Assembly: GCA_005223085.1 (NCBI GenBank)
Contig: NJBP01000004.1
Location: 1 to 64,000, forward strand
Origin: Candidatus Aerophobetes bacterium Ae_b3b
Lineage (GTDB): Bacteria; Aerophobota; Aerophobia; Aerophobales; AE-B3A
Direction: 5' to 3'
DNA: 64,000 nt
The notes beneath the pieces were generated by a model that worked only from the letters and a program-made list of their open reading frames with translations, was not told the DNA's origin and made no database searches. A program made the position numbers and the translations under genes. Shown here piece after piece: positions 27,706-36,084 of this stretch. Position 1 is the first letter of the stretch. Each line of letters begins with the position of its first letter.

Positions 27706-27733
27706 ATTATAAACTAAAAAAAAAAATTGTCAA
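27706..27733 (-). promoter_or_regulatory. Promoter of the mraZ operon
   Basis: TTGACA (27733-27728) and TATAAT (27711-27706) are both perfect consensus boxes with a 16-base, A/T-rich spacer on the minus strand. It is divergent from the HAD-gene promoter at 27768-27796. Confidence 0.85.
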
Positions 27734-27767
27734 GGGGTCACTCACCACAAAAAATTCTTGAGTGAGA

Positions 27768-27796
27768 TTGACACTTCCAAGGAAAAGTGTTATTCT
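27768..27796 (+). promoter_or_regulatory. Promoter of the HAD-phosphatase gene with palindrome
   Basis: TTGACA (27768-27773) and TATTCT (27791-27796) are 17 bases apart. The spacer region contains an inverted repeat, ACACTT (27771-27776) and AAGTGT (27785-27790), positioned where a repressor could act. Confidence 0.65.
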
Positions 27797-27833
27797 CTTG
27801 CCCGAAAGAAAATTCTAAGGGCATCCATCATCG

Positions 27834-28421
27834 ATGAAGAAAATGAATAATTTTAAAGCCATTATATTTGATCTGGATGGGGTAATAGTGAAATCCGAGC
27901 TTGACTTCAAGCTGATAAGGAAGGAGATTTTCGGCTCAGAGTTAGATGAGCCGGTACTTGAGCAGATCGAGCAGCTCAAGGAACCAGAGGAGAAAAAAAG
28001 GGCTATAAGGATCCTAGAAAATCACGAAATGAAAGCCGCCCTCACATCAGAGCTTAATCTTGGTATTATGGCGCTGCTCAGATTACTCTCCCAAAAAAAA
28101 ATAAAACGTGCTATCGTTACTCGCAATAGTAGGAAGTCGGTTAGGATTATTCTTGACCGGTTCAAACTGGATTTCGACGCCATAGTTACCAGAAAAGAAG
28201 CTCCACCCAAACCAGCCAAAGAGCCAGTTCTCCTGGCCTGCGAAAAAATGGGAGTCCAGCCAGAAGAAGTAATATTGATAGGAGATTATGAATTTGACAT
28301 GCTGGCAGGAAAGAGGGCAGGGGTCACCACAATTCTCTTGCGTACCCCTAATCAACTATCCTCACAAAATGCCGATCTAGTGATCGACTCTGTTTTGGAA
28401 CTTGCCAAATCAATCTCTTGA
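27834..28421 (+). CDS. HAD-superfamily phosphatase (phosphoglycolate phosphatase-like)
   Basis: A 195-residue HAD hydrolase. Motif I is IIFDLDGVIVKSE with the nucleophilic Asp, motif II is IVTRNS, motif III the Lys of PPKPAKEP, and motif IV GDYEFDMLAGKRAG. A small helical cap lies between motifs I and II. Such enzymes dephosphorylate small metabolites; phosphoglycolate is the usual label, but the substrate is not determined. It has its own promoter, and its stop lies ten bases before copy B of the inverted repeat. Confidence 0.85.
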   Translation: MKKMNNFKAIIFDLDGVIVKSELDFKLIRKEIFGSELDEPVLEQIEQLKEPEEKKRAIRILENHEMKAALTSELNLGIMALLRLLSQKKIKRAIVTRNSRKSVRIILDRFKLDFDAIVTRKEAPPKPAKEPVLLACEKMGVQPEEVILIGDYEFDMLAGKRAGVTTILLRTPNQLSSQNADLVIDSVLELAKSIS

Positions 28422-28430
28422 TAGTACCAA

Positions 28431-28656
28431 GAAAGTATTAGTACTCAGAAGATTTATACGCGTATCGAGGGACTTTCCCCGGAGGAGCCTTATATCAGCC
28501 ACCTTAACGAGTCTTGGAGTTGAGGAAGAAGAAAGACGTGATGTCTGAGGAGCAAAGCGACGAGTTTCACGTCTTTCCCGAGACGAGAAGACGAGCAGAA
28601 ACAATCCAAAGTCGATATACAGCGACGAAGGGGAAGAGTCCCGAGATTCTCTTGAC
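28431..28656 (-). repeat. Inverted repeat element, copy B (about 220 bp)
   Basis: Reverse complement of 23494-23716 with a few substitutions and a short indel near one end. It fills most of the space between the HAD gene and the next operon. The internal stem AAAGACGTGA/TCACGTCTTT is preserved. Confidence 0.9.
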
Positions 28657-28761
28657 AAGTTTTTGACTTTGCATTAGGCTAAGGGCGGATAAATATTGTG
28701 TTAATGCGTGAAGAGACTTCTCCTCTGGAAAAAGGAGAAACCAAAAAGAGGATGTAAGAGA

Positions 28762-29301
28762 ATGAGTCTACAGGAAAAATGGGAAAGAGCTATCGGGGAA
28801 ACAAAGATTTTGAGACCTCGCTTACGGAGTCTTCTAGCTTTTGAAAATACCGAATTACCTTATACATGTTTAACCAAATCAGTAGTTAATGTGGGAGATA
28901 CCGTGGTGCGAAAAGGTAAGGTGGTAGTTCATAAACCAATGATAGTTCTGCCCCGGGACCTTCCTCAATTTGAAGGTTTTGAGTTCGAAAGGGACTTTGA
29001 CGAGGTAGATGAAGATGAAATTGGAAGATTCCTGCTCATGCGTGGAGTTTCCTTTCCTATGTTAAAATACAGTAATCAAACCTATACTGTCAATCTATTT
29101 GAAGGTCCATTGGGAAAAGCGATCGGTCACTTTTCCAGACAGTTAGAGAGAAAAGAGGATGTCCATTCCGGACTGATTACTGGTCCGGAAGATAGCTGGC
29201 AATTTTCGGTCTTGATCTACGTCGGAACTTTAGCCGTCAGGTCAGCCCCTCATGATATAGAAAGACTTCTGGATTATCTCAACAAACATGGACATCGGTG
29301 A
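28762..29301 (+). CDS. Uncharacterised protein preceding larA-like gene
   Basis: About 180 residues, soluble, no signal peptide. I do not recognise a family. Notable stretches are TKSVVNVGDTVVRKGKVVVH, which looks like a small beta domain, an acidic segment (FERDFDEVDEDEIGRF) and GPEDSWQFSVLIYVG. A frame open from 28708 is possible, but ATG 28762 follows a GAGG site and gives a more protein-like start. It ends 18 bases before the LarA-type gene and probably shares its operon and process. Confidence 0.65.
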   Translation: MSLQEKWERAIGETKILRPRLRSLLAFENTELPYTCLTKSVVNVGDTVVRKGKVVVHKPMIVLPRDLPQFEGFEFERDFDEVDEDEIGRFLLMRGVSFPMLKYSNQTYTVNLFEGPLGKAIGHFSRQLERKEDVHSGLITGPEDSWQFSVLIYVGTLAVRSAPHDIERLLDYLNKHGHR

Positions 29302-29319
29302 GGAGTGTAGTTACTCAAA

Positions 29320-30699
29320 ATGAAAGTAAAACTGCCCTATGGAAAAGAAAGTTTGATTTTGGATCTACCAGATGACCAGGTACAGATTATAGAACCAAAA
29401 GAATTGGAAGAAACCTCAACCACCTCGGAAACTCTGGAAAATGCATTAGAAAAACCTTTGGCTGGTTCAAAATTGAAGGACATGGTGAGGAACCAAAAAG
29501 TGTGTGCTCTGGTCGAGGATAGTACCAGAAACGAGCCTCATTGGCACCAAATCGAGGCCAGTGCAAAACGGCTAAAAGGAGCAAAGCATATTCAATACAT
29601 AATTACGACCGGTTCTCACGATCCAGAAACTAAGGGAAATCTTGAGGTTGTGGGAATTATCAAAGAGATTGCAAAAAGATACCGTCTTAACCATACCATT
29701 TTGATTCATGATTGTGAAAGACCTACTGTAACGGTAGGTACAACCACCCGAGGGACAAAAGTTGAAGTTGACCCGGAACTCTTAAAAGTGGAAGTCTTTT
29801 TTGTTACCACTAACATGAAGAATCACTATTTTGCGGGCTATTGTAATGCTATTAAAAACTTTCTTCCCGGGTGTTGTTCCTTTGAAACAATAGAAGCTAA
29901 TCACAGACTTGCCTTAGAAAGGGAGGCATCTTTTGGCAGGCATCCCTGGCATTATGATCCCGAACGACGTTCCAATCCGGTTGCTGAAGATATGTTAGAG
30001 GCCATGGATCTTATCAGCCAAGGTAGGAGAGTGTACACCATGGCTACCATTGGTAGCAAAAGACTCATCTGGGCTGCAGCGGGTGACGTTGAAACTGTAA
30101 CCAGGGAAGGCATCAGAGTGGTAGACCAAACAACTAGTTTCTATCTAAAACCCAGCAAATATTCTATCGTCTCCCCGGGTGGTTATCCTGACGATGAAAC
30201 TCTCTACGCTTCTCAGAGGGGACTTGATCTAGTAAATAATGCCATTCTTGATAAAGGAGAGATTATCTGGTTAGCCGCTTGTGACGGTGGATATCAAGGT
30301 CTGGCTCCTAGTGAAAAGGCCAAAAAAAATTTTTATGATTCCCTAACTCTGGACAAATCGAAAGATGCGCTTGCCCCTGAAATCAAGAAGAACTACAGAT
30401 TGTTCAAGCAGAAAGCTTATAAAATGGCAAGAATCATTGGGCGAGTAAATAGAGTCTGGCTATATTCCAAGCTTGATGAAAGAACAGTTCGGGCAGCTCA
30501 TTTAAATCCTACAAAAAATCCACAGAAAATCATCGACCAATGGATTAGAGATAATTCTCAGGAGACGATCTTAGTATTTAAAGATGCCAATAAACTAGCT
30601 ATATACAATGCTCACCTAACCAAAAAAGAAGCTGAAGTTTCAAAATCCTTGTTTCCTAGAGTAGCGCCTGCAAATCAGAGTGATGGGAACCGATTCTAG
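29320..30699 (+). CDS. LarA-type nickel-pincer racemase
   Basis: A 459-residue member of the lactate racemase (LarA, DUF2088) family, which use a nickel-pincer nucleotide to racemise or epimerise 2-hydroxyacids. The four key residues of Lactobacillus LarA (H108, H174, K184, H200) have counterparts with matching spacing: H100 in TTGSHDPE, H169 in MKNHYFAG, K179 in NAIKNFLPG and H195 in EANHRLA. The cofactor lysine and the nickel ligand are therefore kept. The usual TGxHRP signature reads TGSHDP, so the substrate may not be lactate. No cofactor-making larB, larC or larE lies in the window. The gene is flanked closely by two uncharacterised genes. Confidence 0.82.
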   Translation: MKVKLPYGKESLILDLPDDQVQIIEPKELEETSTTSETLENALEKPLAGSKLKDMVRNQKVCALVEDSTRNEPHWHQIEASAKRLKGAKHIQYIITTGSHDPETKGNLEVVGIIKEIAKRYRLNHTILIHDCERPTVTVGTTTRGTKVEVDPELLKVEVFFVTTNMKNHYFAGYCNAIKNFLPGCCSFETIEANHRLALEREASFGRHPWHYDPERRSNPVAEDMLEAMDLISQGRRVYTMATIGSKRLIWAAAGDVETVTREGIRVVDQTTSFYLKPSKYSIVSPGGYPDDETLYASQRGLDLVNNAILDKGEIIWLAACDGGYQGLAPSEKAKKNFYDSLTLDKSKDALAPEIKKNYRLFKQKAYKMARIIGRVNRVWLYSKLDERTVRAAHLNPTKNPQKIIDQWIRDNSQETILVFKDANKLAIYNAHLTKKEAEVSKSLFPRVAPANQSDGNRF

Positions 30700-30710
30700 A
30701 GGAGAAAGAT

Positions 30711-31469
30711 ATGAGTGAGGATATTAGTCCGGCTATGGAAGGATGGGAATACCGGCCAGATAAGGTGACCGCAAGAAAAATAAAGGGAAGGAACGCAAAG
30801 GACAAAATTCAGATGAGGATAGAACTCGGTCTTCTCCAAATGGAAGCAGAGGGTAGACCCGATGGAAAAAGGCCTTATGGTAAAGAGTCTTTACTGGATT
30901 ATCATCTATCACGATTAGAACAATATAAAACCAGCCATGGCACCACCCGGGGATTTGAGTTGAGTAAGAGCGATTGTGAAAAGCTGTACGAGGAAGCTGT
31001 CCAATATTATCACCGCTACCTCAGCCTATTTTCGTTAAAAGATTATCCAGGAGTCATAAGGGATACCGACCGCAATCTCAGAGCACACAATTTGGTTTTA
31101 AGATACGCCGCCGATGAGCGATATAAAACAGCTTTTAGCCGCTACATACCCTATATAATAATGATGAATACCAAGGCAAAAGCATCGATCAGTTTAGAAA
31201 AAAAAGATTACGAGAAAGCCTTAAAGCAAACAAAGCTGGGAATGGAAAGAATTGATGACTTTTTCCAAAGTTTGGATCAGTCAGAATTATCCAAAGAAAG
31301 TGAGGAGATAGAATCACTGAGAGAACTAGCACAAGAAATCAGAAAGAAGAAACCGCTTACGCACTTGGAAGAATTGAACATAGAGTTAGAAGAGGCTGTC
31401 AGAAGAGAAAATTTTGAAGAGGCGGCCCGACTCCGGGATGAAATAAAAGAGCTGCAAGGCAAAAATTAA
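30711..31469 (+). CDS. Uncharacterised protein with C-terminal UVR motif
   Basis: A 252-residue, helix-rich and charged protein. The last 35 residues form a UVR motif (LEEAVRRENFEEAARLRDEI), the protein-interaction helix pair known from UvrB, UvrC, ClpC and McsA. The N-terminal 200 residues contain tetratricopeptide-like helices (KLYEEAVQYYHRYLSLF, then DYEKALKQTKLGMERIDDF). I do not recognise a family beyond this. It starts 11 bases after the LarA-type gene with a GGAG site. A UVR-bearing ClpC is encoded 2 kb downstream, so an adaptor role is conceivable, but that is inference. Confidence 0.7.
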   Translation: MSEDISPAMEGWEYRPDKVTARKIKGRNAKDKIQMRIELGLLQMEAEGRPDGKRPYGKESLLDYHLSRLEQYKTSHGTTRGFELSKSDCEKLYEEAVQYYHRYLSLFSLKDYPGVIRDTDRNLRAHNLVLRYAADERYKTAFSRYIPYIIMMNTKAKASISLEKKDYEKALKQTKLGMERIDDFFQSLDQSELSKESEEIESLRELAQEIRKKKPLTHLEELNIELEEAVRRENFEEAARLRDEIKELQGKN

Positions 31470-31541
31470 AGCTATCTTATTGGCTCTCCTACCAGTAGTC
31501 AACAACCAAATAAGCCAATCTTATCTTACGGTAGTGGAATC

Positions 31542-32306
31542 TCAATGTTCACCGGAGAATTTTTTGTCTTTTAAAGTCTCGGAACCTTTTGAATTCCGCG
31601 GTCCCAAGATAAGTCCGCCACAATGATTTACCCCCTGAGTGAGGAAATGCTTTAAACTCAAAAAGACATTAAAAAAGGTAAGTCTCAAGGGGTGGGTGAC
31701 TATCTGGATTCTTTTTTTTCTAATGGCGTCAATGACAGCCTCGGGGGTCTTCTCTGCATCAATAAGAGAGTAGGTCAAGCCTACTTGATGAAGAAGATGG
31801 GCGTCGGAAACCCCTATCAGAGGAAGGTTAAACTCGGTTGCTTTTCTTTCAGCTTTTTTGTTATAGTTAATTCTGCGGAAATAGAAATGAGTGTATTCTA
31901 TAGCATCAAAAATATCGGTATACTCTTCCAACTTTGACTTTAGCGCCTGATACATGGGAAAGTAAGGATGGGGAGCTACCACTAAACTACCCTCGTTTTT
32001 ATAATGCCTTAGGTCTTGTAGGCTTTGAATCTTTTGGGGAAGATTATCGGTGATATTCAGCAGTACAATGTGTTTTTCTTGTACAGAAAGCTCAATCCCG
32101 GGAATCAAAAGAATCCCTTTGCTGGCAGCGTAGTCTCTCAAATAATCATTATAGGTATAAAAATCGTGGTTGGTAATAGCAAGCACATCAAAGCCCTTCT
32201 GAGATGCATAATCAATCAATTGCCTGGCTGAATATCTGACTTTATCTTTAGGGTCCTCGCTAGTATGTAGGTGTAGATCAGCTTTTAATCTTCTATGAGT
32301 CATCAT
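31542..32306 (-). CDS. PHP-domain metal-dependent phosphoesterase
   Basis: A 254-residue PHP-domain protein. Motif I is ADLHLHTSEDP, motif II AITNHDF, motif III PGIELS, with later His and Asp in VAPHPYFPMY and GVSDAHLLHQ. These residues bind two or three metal ions in PHP phosphoesterases. Substrates range from nucleotides to sugar phosphates and cannot be inferred. The ATG overlaps the end of a cystathionine-synthase remnant upstream, from which it may be translated by coupling. Confidence 0.82.
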   Translation of the reverse strand: MMTHRRLKADLHLHTSEDPKDKVRYSARQLIDYASQKGFDVLAITNHDFYTYNDYLRDYAASKGILLIPGIELSVQEKHIVLLNITDNLPQKIQSLQDLRHYKNEGSLVVAPHPYFPMYQALKSKLEEYTDIFDAIEYTHFYFRRINYNKKAERKATEFNLPLIGVSDAHLLHQVGLTYSLIDAEKTPEAVIDAIRKKRIQIVTHPLRLTFFNVFLSLKHFLTQGVNHCGGLILGPRNSKGSETLKDKKFSGEH

Positions 32307-32588
32307 TTCCTAATCTCCAAAAGAAAAGCCTGATGAGGATCCATAGAACCACCAAATCTCACCATCTTTTTCCAGATTTTGTCAACAAGGGATTTTTTGC
32401 CCACACTCACTCCTGCAATGATATCGCTATGTCCGTTAAGATATTTAGAAGCACTATGAACAACCAGGTCAATTCCCCAGTTCAAGGGGCGAAGATTATA
32501 AGGGGTCAGGTGTCACTACCGCCTTGGTTACCTCATCAATGTATTCCCCTGCATGAACAGAAACTGTGGAGATCCCTTTAAATCTCAT
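32303..32588 (-). pseudogene. Cys/Met-metabolism PLP enzyme, doubly deleted
   Basis: AAAGGAG followed by ATG at 32588 opens a frame GISTVSVHAGEYIDEVTKAV, the standard start of cystathionine gamma-synthase/lyase, which stops after about 30 codons. A second frame from about 32485 gives the PLP-lysine block LVVHSASKYLNGHSDIIAGV and ends at GGSMDPHQAFLLEIRK. The roughly 150 residues between the two parts and the whole C-terminal domain are absent. At least two deletions have therefore occurred, and no enzyme can be made. Confidence 0.8.
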
Positions 32589-32825
32589 GGTCTTTCTCCT
32601 TTATATTTATGCCAGGCTAGCTTCATATTTTACTTGTCTCTTTTGAATACGATAAAGTCATTTGGACTTTCTGAGTAGCCGGCTTCAAACTAATAAAGTC
32701 TCTTTCTTCCCTAAATTTCTTTCCCATCGAAGTGAACCTAACGAGTTCTGTCCCCAGTCTTTTAGGAATTGGGAGTTCCAAAGTTTACCAGATTTTTAAG
32801 AGGGGTCAACCACGCCGCACCCCTC

Positions 32826-32871
32826 TTGACAATTTATTTTTTTGTGCTATTATTTAACCAAGTTAAATAAT
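32826..32871 (+). promoter_or_regulatory. MarR-gene promoter with overlapping perfect palindrome
   Basis: TTGACA (32826-32831), a 16-base spacer and TATTAT (32848-32853), with TGC directly before it as an extended -10. Overlapping and following the -10 box is a perfect inverted repeat: ATTATTTAAC (32849-32858), three bases, then GTTAAATAAT (32862-32871). Its size and position are those of a MarR operator, so autorepression is likely. The gene starts 13 bases later. Confidence 0.8.
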
Positions 32872-32884
32872 TTCGGAAGAAAAG

Positions 32885-33430
32885 ATGGAACGTTATCTGT
32901 TAGAGTTAGAAAGACTGATGGATCTTTTCAGCCGATTAATTAATATGACCACCTTGGAGACATTGACATACTTAAGGGAGTATCATCTCACTGTATCTCA
33001 GCTAAGGGGTTTGAGATTTCTTAAACAACATGAGGATTGTCTGGTAGGAGATTTAGCCAATGGCCTGGCGGTAAGTTACCCGGCGGCCAGTAAACTCATA
33101 AACAGGCTTATCGATAGAGGACTCAGTCAGCGAAGGGACGATGAAACCGACCGAAGAAATACCAGACTAAGAGTTACCCTTAAAGGAGGAGAGGTGTTGG
33201 AAATTATAGAAGAGAAAAGACAAAGAGAGATAGCTCAGGTCTTCTTGAGACTAAAGGGGGATGAGCAAAGATTTCTAACTCAAGGATTAAAAAGGTTCCT
33301 TGAGGCTGCCTTATCAGATGAAGCAATCATTGACAAGATATGTTTACATTGCGGAACTGATCATTTTGATGATTGTTTAATCAATAAATTAAATCTAATT
33401 AGAGCTGGTGGTAAATTGGGAAAGATTTAG
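32885..33430 (+). CDS. MarR-family transcriptional regulator with Cys-rich tail
   Basis: A 181-residue winged-helix regulator. The DNA-binding core is VGDLANGLAVSYPAASKLIN (recognition helix), RLIDRGLSQRRDD and the wing DRRNTRLRVTLKGG. After the dimerisation helices a C-terminal extension carries CLHCGTDHFDDC (Cys at about residues 158, 161 and 168), which could bind a metal or sense redox. The strong palindrome over its promoter suggests it controls itself, and perhaps clpC 156 bases downstream. Confidence 0.85.
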   Translation: MERYLLELERLMDLFSRLINMTTLETLTYLREYHLTVSQLRGLRFLKQHEDCLVGDLANGLAVSYPAASKLINRLIDRGLSQRRDDETDRRNTRLRVTLKGGEVLEIIEEKRQREIAQVFLRLKGDEQRFLTQGLKRFLEAALSDEAIIDKICLHCGTDHFDDCLINKLNLIRAGGKLGKI

Positions 33431-33474
33431 AAAAAAAACGAAAGAGAATTTTCCTCTGGGGAAAATGGGGCAAG

Positions 33475-33528
33475 GTAGCCGCAACCTTTAGGTTGCGCTT
33501 GTTTACGCAGGCTAAAGCCTGCGACTAC
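33475..33528. repeat. REP-like double hairpin
   Basis: Bracketed by GTAG and CTAC, this 54-base element contains two perfect stem-loops: GCAACC-TTTA-GGTTGC and CGCAGGC-TAAA-GCCTGCG. The GTAG head and paired hairpins resemble REP sequences moved by REP-associated (Y1) transposases. Only this copy was seen in the window. Confidence 0.7.
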
Positions 33529-33586
33529 CAGATTATAGATGGACAAGCGGGAAAGAAAAACGTAAAGACTTAAAAGGAGATTAATT

Positions 33587-36037
33587 ATGTTTAGTAGATT
33601 CACTGAACAAGCAAAACGAGCCATCTTATTGGCTCAAGAAGAAGCCAATAGATTAAATCATGGTTATCTGGGAACCGAACATATCCTTCTAGGGTTGATC
33701 CGGGAAAATGAAGGAATAGCTGCTAATGTTTTAAAGAACTCAGGAATAGATCTGGCCCGAGTTCGTCAGGCGGTGACAAACGCGGTAGGCAGAGGTCAGG
33801 AAGCTTCATTCCTGGGACAGATTCCTCTTACTTTGCGGGCCAATAAAGCCTTACAGTTAGCCGCGAAAGAGGCAAGACAATTGGGACACAACTATCTAGG
33901 GACTGAACATCTTCTCTTAGGATTGACCAAAGACAAGGAGAGTCTGGCTGCCCAAATTCTTATGGGTTTAGGAGTGGATCTGGACCAGCTAAGGCAGGAG
34001 GTAATTAACCAGCTGGGAGAGCTGCCGTCTTCGGCAGCCAAGGTAACCGGATCTAGCAAAACTCCAGCTCTGGATCGATTCGGTCGTGATCTTACCCGGC
34101 TAGCTAAGGAAGGAAAGTTGGATCCAGTCATTGGAAGGGAAAAAGAGATTGAGCGGATAACCCAGATCCTCTGCCGGCGCACCAAAAACAATCCGGTCCT
34201 CATTGGCGAAGCGGGGGTAGGTAAGACTGCCGTGGTTGAGGGCCTGGCGCAAAAAATAGTGGAAGGTTCTGTTCCTGAGGTTCTTTTAGACAAACGAGTG
34301 GTGACTATTGAACTGGGAGGAATGGTAGCCGGGACCAAATATCGAGGGGAGTTCGAGAAACGGCTGGAGCTGGTGTTAAACGAAATCAGGAAGGTCAAGA
34401 ACATTATCCTCTTTGTGGATGAGGTACACACTCTGGTAGGAGCAGGAGCAGCAGAGGGAGCTATAGACGCCTCAAATATGCTCAAGCCTTCTCTGGCCAG
34501 AGGAGAATTTCAGTGTATTGGGGCAACCACTCTCAATGAGTATCGCAAATACGTGGAAAAAGATGAGGCACTGGAGAGGAGATTTCAGACGGTGCTGGTG
34601 GGTGAGCCTACGATTGAACAGACCATTGAGATTCTTAAAGGCCTGAGGCCTAAATATGAGGAATTTCACCGGGTAAAGATAATCGATGACGCTCTAGTGG
34701 CAGCGACTAATCACTCTCATCGCTACATTCAAGGAAGATTCCTTCCCGATAAGGCTATTGACGTAATAGACGAAGCTGCGGCAAGGGTAAGAATGCGGAG
34801 TGGTTCCTCAGGTCAGCTTAAGAAAATAGAAAAGAGACTGCAAGAGATCGAAAAAGAAAAACAATTGGCGGTGAAGAAACAGGAATTTGAAAGAGCAGCA
34901 CATCTTCGGGACGAGGAGAAGAATCTACAGCAGGTGGTTTCTAAGGAAAAAGCTCAACTTCAAAAAGGAAAGGGTGAGAAGGAAAAAAAGCCTCAAGTTA
35001 CCCCCAAGGATGTGGCTCACATCATTGCCAGTTGGACCAATATCCATGTAGAGGATCTCACTGAGGCTGAATCGACAAGGCTTCTTGGCATGGAAGAGAC
35101 TCTCCATAAACGAATAGTTGGCCAGGATGAAGCGATAACCGCACTCTCTCAGTCCATCCGTCGAGCGCGAGCAGGAGTGAAGAATATCAAAAGACCTCTG
35201 GGCGTCTTTATTTTCATAGGTCCTACTGGAGTAGGCAAAACCTACCTGGCCCGTAATTTAGCCCAGTTCCTCTTCGGAGATGAGGATGCCCTGATCAGGT
35301 TGGATATGTCTGAATATATGGAGAGGTTCAACGTCTCTCGGCTTATTGGTGCTCCTCCCGGTTATGTAGGATACCAGGAAGGGGGTGAGCTCACCGAGAA
35401 GGTTAGACGTCGTCCCTATTCGGTAATTTTGCTGGACGAAATTGAAAAAGCTCACCCAGATGTATTCAATATCCTCCTTCAAGTCATGGAAGACGGGAGA
35501 CTATCAGACAATTTAGGCCACGCAGTAGACTTCAGGAATACCGTTTTAATTATGACCTCCAATTTGGCAACCGAACAGATCACTACCGAAGGAAGTCTCG
35601 GATTTCAGGCCAAAAATAAGGCAGCTTTATCCCATCAGGAAATCAAAAGTAAAGTAACATCTGAACTAAAGAGAAACTTCCGTCCGGAATTCTTAAACCG
35701 GGTGGACGAGGTGATTGTCTTTCACTCCTTGATAAAAAAGGAGATCAAGAAAATCCTAGACTTGATGCTCAATGAAGTTAAGGAGCTTCTTAAGGAAAAG
35801 GAGATCAAGCTGGAGCTCACCGAGGAGGCAAAGGATCTGATTGCCAAGGAGGGGTATGATCCCGATTTTGGAGCTCGACCCTTAAGGAGAGCCATCCAGA
35901 GGTTGATTGAGAATCCTCTGTCCGAGAAGATCCTGGAGGGAAAATTCAAGCAAGGAGATACTGTCACCGTCGAAATAAAAGAAGGAAATGTTGTCCTCAA
36001 GAAAAAAGAGGAACTTGCGGGAGCGCTTAGTAGATAG
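33587..36037 (+). CDS. clpC: ATP-dependent Clp protease ATP-binding subunit ClpC
   Basis: An 816-residue AAA+ unfoldase that feeds proteins to ClpP. Two Clp-N repeats fill residues 1-145 (RFTEQAKRAILLAQEEA and GHNYLGTEHLLLGL). The first AAA module has Walker A GEAGVGKTA near 207 and Walker B ILFVDEVH. The middle domain has a UVR motif (KKQEFERAAHLRDEEKNL near 430), diagnostic of ClpC rather than ClpA or ClpB. The second module has GPTGVGKTY near 545 and VILLDEIEKAH. In many Gram-positives clpC follows ctsR-mcsA-mcsB; here a MarR gene precedes it. A hairpin lies 13 bases after the stop. ClpP is not in the window. Confidence 0.95.
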   Translation: MFSRFTEQAKRAILLAQEEANRLNHGYLGTEHILLGLIRENEGIAANVLKNSGIDLARVRQAVTNAVGRGQEASFLGQIPLTLRANKALQLAAKEARQLGHNYLGTEHLLLGLTKDKESLAAQILMGLGVDLDQLRQEVINQLGELPSSAAKVTGSSKTPALDRFGRDLTRLAKEGKLDPVIGREKEIERITQILCRRTKNNPVLIGEAGVGKTAVVEGLAQKIVEGSVPEVLLDKRVVTIELGGMVAGTKYRGEFEKRLELVLNEIRKVKNIILFVDEVHTLVGAGAAEGAIDASNMLKPSLARGEFQCIGATTLNEYRKYVEKDEALERRFQTVLVGEPTIEQTIEILKGLRPKYEEFHRVKIIDDALVAATNHSHRYIQGRFLPDKAIDVIDEAAARVRMRSGSSGQLKKIEKRLQEIEKEKQLAVKKQEFERAAHLRDEEKNLQQVVSKEKAQLQKGKGEKEKKPQVTPKDVAHIIASWTNIHVEDLTEAESTRLLGMEETLHKRIVGQDEAITALSQSIRRARAGVKNIKRPLGVFIFIGPTGVGKTYLARNLAQFLFGDEDALIRLDMSEYMERFNVSRLIGAPPGYVGYQEGGELTEKVRRRPYSVILLDEIEKAHPDVFNILLQVMEDGRLSDNLGHAVDFRNTVLIMTSNLATEQITTEGSLGFQAKNKAALSHQEIKSKVTSELKRNFRPEFLNRVDEVIVFHSLIKKEIKKILDLMLNEVKELLKEKEIKLELTEEAKDLIAKEGYDPDFGARPLRRAIQRLIENPLSEKILEGKFKQGDTVTVEIKEGNVVLKKKEELAGALSR

Positions 36038-36049
36038 ATATAAAACCAA

Positions 36050-36084
36050 TGGCCCTCCTGGCACTATCAAGCCCAGGAGGGCCA
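36050..36084 (+). terminator. Hairpin after clpC
   Basis: A 12-bp perfect stem, GGCCCTCCTGG (36051-36061) with 36073-36083 plus one flanking T-A pair, around an 11-base loop, 13 bases after the clpC stop. No long T run follows, so it may need Rho or serve mainly to protect the mRNA end. Confidence 0.6.

Noticed and set aside
33475-33528. CRISPR-like repeat or tRNA
   Set aside because: Only one unit is present, with internal hairpins and no spacer series, and it does not fold as a cloverleaf.
33892-34485. Long minus-strand frame of 197 codons inside clpC
   Set aside because: It is wholly antisense to clpC, whose protein is unmistakable. The Ser/Pro/Arg-rich translation is typical of a shadow.
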